Source: Musicola paradisiaca NCPPB 2511 (GTDB lineage Bacteria > Pseudomonadota > Gammaproteobacteria > Enterobacterales > Enterobacteriaceae). Taken from it: 34,943 bases of DNA. The notes beneath the pieces were generated by a model, which had not been told where the DNA came from, made no database searches, and saw only the letters and a list, made by a program, of their open reading frames with translations. Within the stretch, counting starts at the first letter, position 1. Each line of letters begins with the position of its first letter. Below are positions 1-11,029 of the stretch, piece after piece. The stretch spans positions 4,264,168-4,299,110 of the forward strand of contig NZ_CM001857.1 of NCBI RefSeq assembly GCF_000400505.1. Direction: 5' to 3'. The translations under genes and the position numbers were made by a program.

Positions 1-105
1 TACGAAGACTTTCAGTTCTTGTTCCGAAGTGTCCTGCGAGTGCCCACACAGATTGTCTGATTAATTGTTAAAGAGCAGTGCGACCGGCCTCAGCCTGCTG
101 TCGCG
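1..105 (-). promoter_or_regulatory. rRNA operon leader with boxA antitermination site
   Basis: Read on the minus strand this is the transcribed leader of a ribosomal RNA operon. The boxA element TGCTCTTTAACAA is exact at 65-77 and is followed by the conserved enterobacterial rrn leader text (AATCTGTGTGGGCACTCG). BoxA recruits the Nus factors that make rRNA transcription resistant to Rho. The 16S gene itself is not in the window; it should begin just left of position 1. In E. coli, rrnE lies at the same place next to purH. Confidence 0.9.
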
Positions 106-114
106 AGGTGGCGT

Positions 115-142
115 ATACTACGCCTTCCTCATTTGGAGTCAA
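115..142 (-). promoter_or_regulatory. rRNA operon P2 promoter
   Basis: On the minus strand, -35 TTGACT (137-142) and -10 TAGTAT (115-120) are separated by 16 bp. They lie just upstream of the boxA leader, as rrn P2 does in E. coli. The spacing and position support the call; activity is inferred. Confidence 0.8.
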
Positions 143-211
143 CGACTTTTTTCGTCTTTCTCCGTCCTGAACCGCGTTGTGCTGTGCATCAGCGCGTCTC
201 AGTGGTGGCGC

Positions 212-260
212 ATTATAGGGACTTCCCCGCAGGCCGCAACCGGTATTTTTCAGAAAAATG
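212..260 (-). promoter_or_regulatory. rRNA operon P1 promoter with UP-like element
   Basis: On the minus strand, -35 TTGCGG (234-239) and a consensus -10 TATAAT (212-217) are spaced by 16 bp, followed by GCGCCACCACTGA, the typical start region of enterobacterial rrn P1. Upstream, at about 241-260, is an A/T-rich tract that fits an UP element contacting the RNA polymerase alpha subunit. About 97 bp separate the P1 and P2 -10 elements, as in E. coli rrn operons. Confidence 0.85.
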
Positions 261-315
261 ACCGTTCGCTGAATTCCACAGCAAAAGCGCCACTTATACC
301 TGATTGCCCACAGAG

Positions 316-324
316 TTATCCACA
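316..324 (+). promoter_or_regulatory. Consensus DnaA box
   Basis: TTATCCACA matches the strict 9-mer bound by DnaA. It lies between the divergent rRNA P1 promoter and the purH promoter. One 9-mer can occur by chance, so function is only suggested. Confidence 0.4.
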
Positions 325-356
325 TCAACTCCATTTTTTGAAATTTCTCGAGCGCC

Positions 357-378
357 ACGCAAACGTTTTCGCTACAAT
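357..378 (+). promoter_or_regulatory. PurR operator and -10 of the purHD promoter
   Basis: ACGCAAACGTTTTCGC at 357-372 is a near-perfect 16-bp PurR box (family consensus ACGCAAACGTTTGCGT), directly followed by TACAAT (373-378) as a -10 element. No good -35 is visible. Operator overlap with the core promoter fits repression of purHD by PurR with hypoxanthine or guanine as corepressor, as established in E. coli. The mRNA would carry a 5' UTR of about 130 nt before purH. Confidence 0.85.
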
Positions 379-516
379 CTCCCCCCGAAATAAAGCGGGC
401 AATACCGCACCAGTCGTTACCTGAATGCTGCTTTATCAACCATCGTTTTGTTTATCAAAGGCAATATTCATATAACGCGCTTCTAAGCAAGAACCTAGTC
501 AAGGGATCAAACCATC

Positions 517-2106
517 ATGCAACAACGTCGTCCTATCCGTCGTGCTTTGCTCAGTGTTTCTGATAAAGCAGGTATTGTTGAATTCGCCCAGGCGCTGTCG
601 CAGCGCGGCGTCGAACTGCTTTCCACCGGCGGTACCGCTCGTCTACTGGCAGATGCCGGATTGCCAGTTACTGAGGTTTCAGATTACACCGGGTTCCCGG
701 AAATGATGGATGGACGAGTCAAGACACTACATCCCAAAGTACACGGTGGTATTTTGGGCCGCCGTGGAAAAGACGACAACGTCATGGCACAGCACGATAT
801 CAAACCGATCGATATGGTAGTGGTGAACCTATATCCATTCGCCCAAACCGTGGCTAAAGAGAATTGCACGCTGGAAGATGCCGTGGAAAACATTGATATC
901 GGCGGCCCGACCATGGTTCGCTCTGCGGCCAAGAACCATAATGATGTCGCTATAGTCGTAAAAAGCGGCGACTATACTGCCATCATTGCGGAAATCGATG
1001 CCAATGAAGGATCTCTGACTTACGAAACCCGCTTCAATCTGGCGATTAAGGCATTTGAGCATACCGCTGCTTACGACAGCATGATCGCCAACTATTTTGG
1101 CAGTAAAGTTCCGCCTTATCATGGTGATACCACCCAGCCTTCCGGCCGTTTCCCGCGGACCTTAAACCTGAACTTTATTAAAAAGCAGGATATGCGTTAT
1201 GGCGAGAACAGCCACCAGCAGGCCGCGTTCTATATAGAAGAAGCGCTCGCCGAAGCCTCGGTCGCCACAGCCAGCCAGCACCAGGGCAAAGCATTGTCAT
1301 ACAACAACATTGCCGATACCGACGCCGCATTGGAGTGTGTTAAAGAATTCGCCGAGCCCGCCTGCGTCATCGTCAAACACGCCAATCCTTGCGGCGTGGC
1401 TATCGGTTCATCGATTTTGGATGCCTACGAACGCGCTTACAAAACCGACCCAACCTCTGCGTTTGGCGGCATCATCGCGTTCAACCGCGAACTCGACGAA
1501 GACACAGCCAATGCCATCATCAGCCGCCAGTTTGTCGAGGTGATCATCGCGCCGTCCGCCAGCGAAGCAGCACTGAAAGCGACATCAGCCAAACAGAATG
1601 TACGTGTTTTGACTTGCGGCCAGTGGCAACAGCGTCTTTCCGGCTTGGATTTCAAACGCGTCAACGGCGGCTTGTTGGTTCAGGAACGCGATCTGGGTAT
1701 GGTGGATGCCGCCCAACTGCGGGTAGTCACCGAGCGTCAACCGACAGCGGCAGAGCTGCGTGACGCGCTCTTCTGCTGGAAAGTGGCGAAATTCGTTAAA
1801 TCCAACGCCATCGTTTATGCTCGCGACAACATGACCATCGGTATCGGCGCCGGCCAGATGAGCCGAGTCTATTCCGCCAAGATCGCCGGGATCAAGGCTG
1901 GCGACGAAGGATTGGAAGTCAAAGGCTCCGTTATGGCATCCGATGCTTTCTTCCCATTCCGTGACGGCATCGACGCTGCGGCAGCAGTCGGCATCACCTG
2001 TGTTATTCAACCCGGCGGCTCCATCCGCGATGATGAAGTCATCGCCGCCGCTAACGAACACGGCATTGCCATGCTGTTCACCGACATGCGCCATTTCCGT
2101 CATTAA
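517..2106 (+). CDS. purH: Bifunctional AICAR transformylase / IMP cyclohydrolase
   Basis: This cytosolic enzyme catalyses the last two steps of de novo purine synthesis. It formylates AICAR with 10-formyl-THF to give FAICAR, then closes the ring to IMP. The 529-aa length equals the E. coli protein. The N-terminal cyclohydrolase domain (about residues 1-200, with [10 protein letters not shown] near residue 70) resembles the MGS fold. The C-terminal transformylase domain carries the catalytic Lys-His pair at K287-H288 in VKHANPCG. The start begins [17 protein letters not shown] as in relatives. It is followed 15 bases later by purD, forming a purHD operon behind a PurR box, and is transcribed divergently from the rRNA operon. 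No lesion is seen. Confidence 0.98.
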   Translation: MQQRRPIRRALLSVSDKAGIVEFAQALSQRGVELLSTGGTARLLADAGLPVTEVSDYTGFPEMMDGRVKTLHPKVHGGILGRRGKDDNVMAQHDIKPIDMVVVNLYPFAQTVAKENCTLEDAVENIDIGGPTMVRSAAKNHNDVAIVVKSGDYTAIIAEIDANEGSLTYETRFNLAIKAFEHTAAYDSMIANYFGSKVPPYHGDTTQPSGRFPRTLNLNFIKKQDMRYGENSHQQAAFYIEEALAEASVATASQHQGKALSYNNIADTDAALECVKEFAEPACVIVKHANPCGVAIGSSILDAYERAYKTDPTSAFGGIIAFNRELDEDTANAIISRQFVEVIIAPSASEAALKATSAKQNVRVLTCGQWQQRLSGLDFKRVNGGLLVQERDLGMVDAAQLRVVTERQPTAAELRDALFCWKVAKFVKSNAIVYARDNMTIGIGAGQMSRVYSAKIAGIKAGDEGLEVKGSVMASDAFFPFRDGIDAAAAVGITCVIQPGGSIRDDEVIAAANEHGIAMLFTDMRHFRH

Positions 2107-2121
2107 TCCGGGACTACTTTG

Positions 2122-3408
2122 ATGAATATTTTGATTATTGGTAACGGTGGGCGTGAACACGCGCTGGCCTGGAAAGCAGCTCAGTCGCCTCTGGCTGATA
2201 AAGTCTACGTTGCGCCGGGCAATGCCGGTACGGCATTGGAACCTGCGCTGGAAAACATTCATATTCCGGCCACCGATATTCCGGCGCTGCTGAATTTTGC
2301 GCTCCAGAACGACATCGGCCTGACTATTGTCGGCCCGGAAGCACCGCTGGTGATAGGCGTCGTCGATGCATTCCGTGCAGCAGGACTTAAAATTTTTGGC
2401 CCAACGCAGGCGGCCGCACAATTAGAAGGTTCCAAAGCCTTCACCAAAGATTTTCTGGCCCGGCATCAGATCCCCACTGCGGAATACCAGAATTTCACTG
2501 AAATAGAACCTGCGCTGGCCTATATCCGCCGCAAAGGGGCCCCCATCGTCATCAAGGCCGACGGACTCGCCGCAGGTAAAGGCGTTATTGTCGCGATGAC
2601 CCTGGAAGAAGCGGAAAACGCCGCGACTGATATGCTGGCGGGCAACGCATTCGGTGATGCCGGGCACCGTATCGTAGTGGAAGAGTTTTTGGATGGCGAA
2701 GAAGCCAGCTTTATTGTGATGGTGGATGGCGAGCACGTCCTGCCGATGGCAACCAGCCAGGATCACAAGCGCGTCGGCGACAACGATACCGGCCCGAATA
2801 CCGGCGGTATGGGAGCCTACTCGCCAGCCCCCGTCGTTACTGATGACATCCACCAGCGCGTCATGGAACAAATCATTTGGCCGACCGTGCGCGGCATGGC
2901 ATCCGAAGGCAACATCTATACCGGTTTTCTCTACGCCGGGTTGATGATTTCGGCGGAAGGGCAGCCCAAGGTGATTGAATTTAACTGCCGCTTTGGCGAT
3001 CCGGAAACCCAGCCCATCATGTTGCGCCTACGTTCCGATCTGGTTGAACTCTGTCTGGCGGCCTGCGACGGTAAACTGGACGAAAAAACCTCTGATTGGG
3101 ATGAACGCCCGTCCCTTGGCATTGTGTTGGCTGCTGGAGGGTATCCGGCTGAATATCGTACCGGTGATGTGATCTCTGGGCTGCCGACACAGGATATGGC
3201 AGACGGTAAAGTGTTCCATGCCGGTACTAGACTGAACGGCGACGATGTCGTGACCAATGGTGGACGTGTACTGTGCGTGACTGCGCTCGGTAACAGTGTG
3301 GCGCAAGCGCAACAACGCGCTTATGAACTGGCGAACCCCATCAAGTGGCAAGGCAGCTTCTGTCGAACCGATATTGGCTACCGCGCTATCGACCGGGAAA
3401 AAGCCTGA
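2122..3408 (+). CDS. purD: Phosphoribosylamine-glycine ligase (GAR synthetase)
   Basis: This enzyme catalyses the second step of purine synthesis: ATP-dependent ligation of glycine to phosphoribosylamine, giving GAR. The 428-aa protein begins MNILIIGNGGREHALAWK, the PurD N domain. It continues into an ATP-grasp region (IKADGLAAGKGV near residue 149, then NTGGMGAYSP and EFNCRFGDPETQ). A TTG three bases upstream would add one residue, but ATG at 2122 fits the family better. It is co-transcribed with purH, and a hairpin follows the stop codon. Confidence 0.98.
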   Translation: MNILIIGNGGREHALAWKAAQSPLADKVYVAPGNAGTALEPALENIHIPATDIPALLNFALQNDIGLTIVGPEAPLVIGVVDAFRAAGLKIFGPTQAAAQLEGSKAFTKDFLARHQIPTAEYQNFTEIEPALAYIRRKGAPIVIKADGLAAGKGVIVAMTLEEAENAATDMLAGNAFGDAGHRIVVEEFLDGEEASFIVMVDGEHVLPMATSQDHKRVGDNDTGPNTGGMGAYSPAPVVTDDIHQRVMEQIIWPTVRGMASEGNIYTGFLYAGLMISAEGQPKVIEFNCRFGDPETQPIMLRLRSDLVELCLAACDGKLDEKTSDWDERPSLGIVLAAGGYPAEYRTGDVISGLPTQDMADGKVFHAGTRLNGDDVVTNGGRVLCVTALGNSVAQAQQRAYELANPIKWQGSFCRTDIGYRAIDREKA

Positions 3409-3450
3409 CAACAGCTAGCGGGTGGGCCTCAGTTCTCACCCAGCGCAACC

Positions 3451-3474
3451 ATTCCCGCGCATCGTCGCGGGAAT
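3451..3474. terminator. Hairpin between convergent purD and yjaH
   Basis: ATTCCCGCG (3451-3459) pairs perfectly with CGCGGGAAT (3466-3474) around a 6-nt loop. It lies between the ends of two convergent genes, so it could serve both strands. No strong U tract follows in either direction, so it may act as a weak terminator or mRNA end-stabiliser. Confidence 0.5.
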
Positions 3475-3479
3475 CATCG

Positions 3480-4184
3480 TTACAGCGTCTCCGCTGTCGG
3501 CTCCCAACGACAAAGATCGGCATTCGCCACCAGCAGCAATTGCGTACCCGCGTTGGACACCAGCCAGGCAATGCTGACCGGCGCTCGCGCATTCTGCTGA
3601 CGCTGCCGGATCCAGGCCAACGATGAACCGTCCAATGCCGGTTTCAGTACCTTCCCGTCGCAAGCGACGACACGACCTTCCTGCCACACGCCTTGCAGCA
3701 AACGCACATTCCCTGCGCGCATGACGTCACTCATTTCCAGCATGCGCCGGGCATCAAACTGATACAGCGCGATCTCATCTTCCGACAACGATTCCCGCCG
3801 ATCGGGCAGTTGACGCTGCATAAAATTTACCGCACCGTCCTGATCAAAACGCAGCCTGACCTGATCCTGACTCGCTGATGCTCCATGACGCTGCTGAACA
3901 TCCCGCAGGACGCCCTGCTGGAACTGATAACGGGTAATCTGGGTATCCTGCCCCTGAAGCGGACTGAATACCGTCATCAGGGTCGTCGTGTGCTGTTGCT
4001 CGTCATCCATGCGCCATAACCGCACCACACCGCGATCAGCAAGATAACCACCCGCATACAACGCCGGCGGCGGAGAATGGCTGCTACAGGCGGTCGCCAG
4101 CGCTATCACCAACGCGAACAGACTCCGCCTGAGAAAAAGCAAAAGGGGCGAAAACGCCCCTCTGCTTAAACCTGTTTTCGACAT
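3480..4184 (-). CDS. yjaH: YjaH-like putative lipoprotein (DUF1481)
   Basis: The protein resembles E. coli YjaH (DUF1481), an envelope protein of unknown function next to hupA. As drawn it has 234 aa, with a hydrophobic stretch at about residues 14-32 and a relaxed lipobox LATAC placing the lipid-bearing Cys at 33. This suggests an outer-membrane or periplasmic lipoprotein. The ATG at 4184 is only 4 bases after the hupA stop, has no Shine-Dalgarno sequence, and places the hupA terminator hairpin inside codons 7-14. A later start (TTG codon 15, or TTG/GTG codons 25-26, with an AGGCGGAG motif nearby) is possible. The gene is certain, the start is not. Confidence 0.75.
   Translation of the reverse strand: MSKTGLSRGAFSPLLLFLRRSLFALVIALATACSSHSPPPALYAGGYLADRGVVRLWRMDDEQQHTTTLMTVFSPLQGQDTQITRYQFQQGVLRDVQQRHGASASQDQVRLRFDQDGAVNFMQRQLPDRRESLSEDEIALYQFDARRMLEMSDVMRAGNVRLLQGVWQEGRVVACDGKVLKPALDGSSLAWIRQRQQNARAPVSIAWLVSNAGTQLLLVANADLCRWEPTAETL
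4133..4161 (-). terminator. hupA intrinsic terminator
   Basis: On the minus strand AGGGGCG-TTTT-CGCCCCT forms a 7-bp GC-rich stem with a tetraloop, followed by TTTTGCTTTTT. It starts about 28 bases after the hupA stop. It is a textbook Rho-independent terminator, but overlaps the 5' end of yjaH as annotated. Confidence 0.85.
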
Positions 4185-4188
4185 GCGC

Positions 4189-4461
4189 TTATTTAACGGC
4201 GTCTTTCAGTGCTTTACCAGCAACGAAGGCAGGCACGTTAGCGGCAGCGATTTTGATTTCTTTGCCAGTCTGCGGGTTGCGGCCAGTGCGCTCGTTACGA
4301 TGATTGACTTTAAACGTGCCAAAACCAACTAATTGTACTGCATCACCTTCTTTCAGCGACTCAGTAATTGCCGCCAACGTTGCTTCCAGCGCAGCTTTAG
4401 CCTGGGTCTTGGAAAGGTCAGCCTTGTCAGCAATTACATCAATCAGTTGAGTCTTATTCAT
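4189..4461 (-). CDS. hupA: DNA-binding protein HU-alpha
   Basis: HU is a small histone-like protein that bends and compacts DNA in the nucleoid, acting as a homodimer or as a heterodimer with HU-beta. The 90-aa length and the sequence ([14 protein letters not shown] at the N-terminus, the DNA-grasping arm with [13 protein letters not shown] at about 54-66) identify the alpha subunit rather than IHF. The start is supported by AAGGA about 8 bases upstream. The gene has its own long upstream region (4462-4710) and a strong terminator, so it is probably monocistronic. Confidence 0.98.
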   Translation of the reverse strand: MNKTQLIDVIADKADLSKTQAKAALEATLAAITESLKEGDAVQLVGFGTFKVNHRNERTGRNPQTGKEIKIAAANVPAFVAGKALKDAVK

Positions 4462-4710
4462 AAGTTATCCTTACAGTGTGTTTATCGCTTGCTAAGCATC
4501 GAGTGCGACGGATATGCCATCTCCCATCATACTTAGAGCAGCAGGCGCGTTGGCCTTCCTGCAATTCGAAGTATTTAGGGTGTAGTAGCACCCTCCTGCA
4601 TACACGCACCGACAGCCACTTTTATTACGCCCCCCAAATGTAGACCAGACAGGGTGCGGTGTGAAGCCTTTAGACCCGCCATTTCAGGCCTTAAATCACG
4701 TTTTATCGCG
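4462..4710 (-). promoter_or_regulatory. hupA upstream region
   Basis: This 249-bp gap between yjaG and hupA should hold the hupA promoter. No single -35/-10 pair is convincing. It also contains an imperfect inverted repeat (4529-4574) and a small hairpin AGGGTG-TAGTAG-CACCCT (4577-4594). If transcription starts near the yjaG end, hupA mRNA has a long structured 5' UTR. No open reading frame in the gap looks real. Confidence 0.45.
4529..4574. repeat. Imperfect inverted repeat, dispersed-palindrome type
   Basis: Both ends read inward as ATACTT followed by a GCAGG block (ATACTTAGAGCAGCAGG on plus, ATACTTCGAATTGCAGG on minus), meeting at a short centre. The pattern CTTCGAATTGCAGG with GCGTTGG resembles palindromic intergenic elements recalled as dispersed in Dickeya, Pectobacterium and Serratia genomes, here in shortened form. 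The assignment is by memory of the pattern and is uncertain. Confidence 0.4.
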
Positions 4711-5302
4711 CTATTGATACAAATTTATCCCAATGTTGCTGATTCCTGCTTCACGCAGGTCGGCGCGCAGTCCCTTGATCAGCTCAATGTCCCGCTCCTC
4801 GCAGCCTGCCAGCAGGCGAAAAATCTCCCACTGGATATCCCATTCTTCTTCAATGGCGGGTAAAACCTTCAGTTCATCATCGGTCATTTCACGACCGGCT
4901 TGAGTCATTTCCAGCATGGCGACGGTACGAATAGACGCCTCGCTGATCGCTATCGCATGCGCTAACGTTTCACCGCTCAACTGCGAGTGCAGTAATTCGC
5001 TCAACGCAATACATGCGTCAATCGCCGGGTACACGCCATAAATATCGTAATCATCCGCAGCGGGGATCGCTTCTTCCAGTTTTTCAAGCTGGCTATCGAA
5101 GTTCACCCTGGCGTCTTTGACTACCAGCGTCTCCCACACCAGATCGAGAATCCTCCGATAAAGCTGCGCATCAAAAAAAACCGGTCTCCTGGCAAAACGC
5201 ATGATAATTGGGGTACATACGTTCACAAAGACAGGCCATGAAGGTGACATGCTGCCAGCTTGCCAGTTTCTCCAGACGTAAATGAATGGGGTTACGTAAC
5301 AT
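4711..5302 (-). pseudogene. yjaG: yjaG (DUF416), broken by one extra base in a T8 tract
   Basis: The gene belongs to the YjaG/DUF416 family, of unknown function in E. coli. Translation from ATG at 5302 gives MLRNPIHLRLEKL ... FCQETGFF and then a TGA stop. The rest (DAQLYRRILDLVWET to the C-terminal SNIGINLYQ) continues in the next frame. The break lies at a run of eight T on the minus strand (5173-5180). Seven T would give TGFFDAQLYRR in one frame. The whole span is 592 nt; minus one base it is 197 codons, 196 aa, the E. coli length. GGGAA precedes the start. A downstream in-frame start giving a 179-aa product is possible but would have a foreign N-terminus. It could be a sequencing error, a true pseudogene, or slippage-tolerant. 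Confidence 0.85.
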
Positions 5303-5394
5303 GATTGTTCCCGATAAATGATGGCCGCAGTGTAATAAAAAACGGCGACACTGCCATATGCCCGAATTCCTAAAGTTTTCCGCGCGGCATTATC

Positions 5395-6069
5395 CTACAG
5401 CCGATGCTGACGTTGCCAGCGCTGAAACGCCGGACGGTTGGACGCTACCGCATCGGCCCAGCGTGTCGGCTCCGGCAGACGATACCCGCGCATGCAACGC
5501 ATCACCCACAGCAACGCGCTATCTATTGCTACACGATGCCCAGTGGAGACAAACAGCGGATTACAACGCGCCTTGCTACGCCACACCCAGCCTATCTGTT
5601 CGCTCCGATCCATCAGCGGTTGTTGGCTGCCCACCTCTGCCGCCAGCGGCGCGACCTGTCCGCAAAGCCGTTTCTTCGCCACGCCGATGGTCGGCACATT
5701 CACCAACAGGCCGAAATGGCTGGCAACGCCAAGACGACGAGGATGGGACACGCCGTGCCCATCCACAAACAGCAATTCGGGACGATGGCTCAGCATTTCC
5801 CAAGCCGCCAGCAACGCGGGCGACTCGCGGAACGACAAAAAACCGGGGATATAAGGCATCACGGTGGGAATGCGCGCAACCCGGTACTCCACCAGCTCTA
5901 GCGAAGGGTACGCCAACACCACCAACGCAGCGCGCGTGACGTCGCCGCCCTGCTCGAATCCCACATCCGCGCCGGCAATAAAAGCAGGTTGCTCAAACGG
6001 CATATCGTCATGACGCACCACCTGGGATGCCTTGTCGATCTGCTCCTCGCGCAATGCATTAATATCCAT
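5395..6069 (-). CDS. nfi: Endonuclease V (deoxyinosine 3'-endonuclease)
   Basis: This repair enzyme cuts the second phosphodiester bond 3' of deoxyinosine and other deaminated bases. The 224-aa length is typical. The predicted metal-binding acids are Asp35 in [10 protein letters not shown], Glu82 in FLSFRE and Asp103 in FVDGHG, aligned with the Thermotoga enzyme by inference. The family signatures [13 protein letters not shown] and [10 protein letters not shown] are also intact. The start at ATG 6069 ([10 protein letters not shown]) fits relatives and overlaps the end of hemE by 11 bases, so the two are probably translationally coupled in a nudC-hemE-nfi-yjaG cluster. A longer in-frame reading upstream runs through hemE in another frame and is not used. 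Confidence 0.97.
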   Translation of the reverse strand: MDINALREEQIDKASQVVRHDDMPFEQPAFIAGADVGFEQGGDVTRAALVVLAYPSLELVEYRVARIPTVMPYIPGFLSFRESPALLAAWEMLSHRPELLFVDGHGVSHPRRLGVASHFGLLVNVPTIGVAKKRLCGQVAPLAAEVGSQQPLMDRSEQIGWVWRSKARCNPLFVSTGHRVAIDSALLWVMRCMRGYRLPEPTRWADAVASNRPAFQRWQRQHRL

Positions 6070-7141
6070 CAGTTTTTCTCTGATGATACGGTTCAGACAA
6101 CCGGTGCACCGCCTCGACAAACGCGCCGGCGTGCTCCGGCGGCACGTCCTGATGGATACCATGTCCCAGATTGAACACATGGCCGGCGCCGGCGCCGTAT
6201 CCCGCCAGAATCGACGCGACTTCCTGTTCGATACGGGCCGGCTGCGCATACAGCAGCGAGGGATCCATATTGCCCTGCAGCGCCACCCGATCGCCGACGC
6301 GCCGACGGGCGTCGGCGATATCGGTGGTCCAGTCCAGCCCCAGCGCATCACAGCCGGTATCCGCCATCGCCTCCAGCCACTGGCCGCCGCCCTTGGTAAA
6401 CAGCGTCACCGGCACGCGACGCCCGTCGTTTTCGCGCAGCAAACCATCGACAATCTTGTGCATGTAATGCAGCGAGAATTCACGATAATCAGCACCGCTC
6501 AGCGCGCCGCCCCAGGTATCAAAAATCATTACGGACTGGGCGCCGGCGCGAATTTGCGCGTTCAGATACAGCGTGACGCTGTCCGCCAGCTTGTCCAACA
6601 GCAAGTGCAGAGTCTCCGGCGCGGTAAACATCATCTTCTTGATCACAGTGAATGCTTTACTGCTGCCGCCTTCCACCATGTAGGTCGCCAGCGTCCAGGG
6701 GCTGCCGGAAAAGCCGATCAGCGGCACGGCGCCCGCCAGATTCCGCCGAATAGTCCGCACGGCGTTCATGACATACCCCAGTTCCAGTTCCGGATCGGGG
6801 ATCGGCAGCTTCACCACATCGGCATGCGACGTCACGGGAGAGGTGAAACGCGGCCCCTCGCCGGCTTCAAAATAGAGCCCCAACCCCATGGCATCGGGCA
6901 CCGTGAGGATATCCGAGAACAGAATGGCGGCATCAAGATGGTAACGACGCAACGGCTGTAAGGTGACTTCGCAGGCCAGTTCCGCATTGCGGCATAGCGA
7001 CATAAAATCGCCCGCCTGCGCGCGCGTCGCGCGATACTCCGGCAAATAGCGCCCGGCCTGACGCATCATCCATACCGGCGTCACATCCACTGGCTGGCGC
7101 AATAAAGCTCGCAGATAGCGATCATTTTTCAGGTCAGTCAT
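6059..7141 (-). CDS. hemE: Uroporphyrinogen decarboxylase
   Basis: This cytosolic heme-pathway enzyme removes four carboxyl groups from uroporphyrinogen III to give coproporphyrinogen III. The 360-aa product starts [14 protein letters not shown] at ATG 7141, preceded by AAGGAAA. Both family signatures are present: [14 protein letters not shown] (about 23-36) and [14 protein letters not shown] (142-155). The N-terminal acidic loop [12 protein letters not shown] is intact. The C-terminus is about six residues longer than in E. coli, with QRKTDGY as the end of the tail. It overlaps nfi and lies 59 bases downstream of nudC. Confidence 0.98.
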   Translation of the reverse strand: MTDLKNDRYLRALLRQPVDVTPVWMMRQAGRYLPEYRATRAQAGDFMSLCRNAELACEVTLQPLRRYHLDAAILFSDILTVPDAMGLGLYFEAGEGPRFTSPVTSHADVVKLPIPDPELELGYVMNAVRTIRRNLAGAVPLIGFSGSPWTLATYMVEGGSSKAFTVIKKMMFTAPETLHLLLDKLADSVTLYLNAQIRAGAQSVMIFDTWGGALSGADYREFSLHYMHKIVDGLLRENDGRRVPVTLFTKGGGQWLEAMADTGCDALGLDWTTDIADARRRVGDRVALQGNMDPSLLYAQPARIEQEVASILAGYGAGAGHVFNLGHGIHQDVPPEHAGAFVEAVHRLSEPYHQRKTDGY

Positions 7142-7200
7142 GTTTTTTCCTTTTAGGCCTGCAGACAGGCATCGTTCGTTATCTCGGGTTAACACGCCGC

Positions 7201-7974
7201 TTAACTATCCGCTTCGCGGCACAGCACCACGGTATCTTCGATCAGGCGGCGGGCGACCGTGCCGGGCGGCGGCAACTCAGGCAGGCGATCATAACGAAAC
7301 CAGGCGGCGTCGCGCAGTTCCGAAGGGTCGTGCCGCAGTTCGCCACCGGCATACTCCGCCGTATACGCCATCATCAGCGAATGCGGAAACGGCCAAGGCT
7401 GTGAGCAGACATAACGCAGATTCTTAATACGCACATTGCTCTCTTCCATGACTTCTCTGGCAACCGCCTGCTCCAGCGTTTCGCCGACTTCGACGAAGCC
7501 GGCCAGCGCGGTGTACATATTGCCGCGATGGCGCAAATGCTGAGCAAGCAGGATTTTCTCTTCATGGCGGATGGCAACGATAACGCAAGGCGCAATCTGC
7601 GGATAGTAACGTTCCCGGCAATGCGGGCAGAGGCAGGCCAGTTCGGTCGTGCTGTGAACCATGTCATGGCCGCAATAACCGCAAAAACGGTGTGAGCGAT
7701 AGAACGCCTCCAACTGCACAGCCCGGCCAGCCAGTTGGAACAATACGGCGTCATGGCTCAGCAACTGACGCACCGAACCCATATCCTGCGCCATCTCGTG
7801 CTGCACCAGCCATACCGCCTCGCCCTGCCATTCACCAATCTGTCGCGCTGCGCGCTGTTGCAGATGCCACTGCGCCGCACGCCCATACGGCAGTTCTCCC
7901 TGGGGTTGCCAAACTTGCTGTCGGTGGCAGACCACCCACCAGCCGGACTCATCCCCTTTCAGCGTCAGTTCCAT
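7201..7974 (-). CDS. nudC: NAD-capped RNA hydrolase / NADH pyrophosphatase
   Basis: NudC removes the NAD cap from RNA 5' ends and hydrolyses NADH to NMNH and AMP. The 257-aa length equals E. coli. Features in order: an N-terminal domain; a four-cysteine zinc site (CGYCG and CPHC, about residues 98-120); a Nudix box from [20 protein letters not shown]; and the NudC-specific SQPWPFPHS motif. The normally conserved Gly near the end of the Nudix box (EExGU) is Asn here (EESNV). The start at ATG 7974 has GAGGCG upstream; a longer in-frame reading without homology is rejected. It is first in the nudC-hemE-nfi cluster. Confidence 0.97.
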   Translation of the reverse strand: MELTLKGDESGWWVVCHRQQVWQPQGELPYGRAAQWHLQQRAARQIGEWQGEAVWLVQHEMAQDMGSVRQLLSHDAVLFQLAGRAVQLEAFYRSHRFCGYCGHDMVHSTTELACLCPHCRERYYPQIAPCVIVAIRHEEKILLAQHLRHRGNMYTALAGFVEVGETLEQAVAREVMEESNVRIKNLRYVCSQPWPFPHSLMMAYTAEYAGGELRHDPSELRDAAWFRYDRLPELPPPGTVARRLIEDTVVLCREADS

Positions 7975-8126
7975 ATTTCTATCGCCTCTTTTTTGTCGCC
8001 GGACGGCATGTGACGGCTCTGGGCGCATTATCCGGCGCGTGTGCGGCCTTGGCAATGCGCTTTCCCTGAATGCCGCGACGACGCAAACGATTGGCCCCGT
8101 CGTAACACGGCGTCATGATTTGGCTT
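7975..8126. other. Divergent nudC/thiC spacer, no rsd gene
   Basis: This is the start of the 469-bp gap between divergent nudC and thiC. E. coli has the anti-sigma-70 gene rsd (about 158 codons) between these genes. Here there is no room for it and no recognisable remnant. A nudC promoter is expected on the minus strand, but I cannot place one with confidence. Confidence 0.6.
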
Positions 8127-8155
8127 TTGACAGCCGTCGGAACCCGGCATAAAGT
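8127..8155 (+). promoter_or_regulatory. thiC operon promoter
   Basis: A consensus -35 TTGACA (8127-8132) and a -10-like TAAAGT (8150-8155) are spaced by exactly 17 bp. Transcription would start near 8162, about 65 nt before the TPP aptamer. This is the best promoter in the gap. Confidence 0.75.
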
Positions 8156-8226
8156 GTGGGGCTACCACCCCCGAAGCGGGGTGAGGCGGCGCCCCTGAAC
8201 GTGATTTATCAGGCGCAGCCAGAAAT

Positions 8227-8326
8227 CTTGTCGGAGTGCCCAGCCTGTAAAAAACGCAGGCGGGCTGAGACCGTTAATTCGGGATCCGCGGAACCTGATC
8301 AGGTTAAAACCTGCGAAGGGAACAAG
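8227..8326 (+). promoter_or_regulatory. TPP riboswitch (THI element)
   Basis: The aptamer shows the conserved THI-box parts in order. P1 is closed by CTTGT (8227-8231) with ACAAG (8322-8326). These are followed by GGGCTGAGA (8262-8270), GAACCTGATCAGG (8291-8303) and CTGCGAAGGGAAC. Thiamin pyrophosphate binding is expected to repress the thi genes, as for E. coli thiC. The 117 nt between aptamer and thiC would hold the expression platform. A separate hairpin (CACCCC/GGGGTG, 8166-8183) lies upstream of the aptamer in the leader. Confidence 0.93.
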
Positions 8327-8353
8327 AGTAATCTCACTGCCAGAACCTGTTGA

Positions 8354-11028
<2,675 letters not shown>

Positions 11029-11029
11029 C

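Noticed and set aside
68-439. Overlapping open frames in the rRNA leader/purH upstream region
   Set aside because: They cover the rRNA promoters, boxA and the PurR operator and have no ribosome sites or family resemblance.
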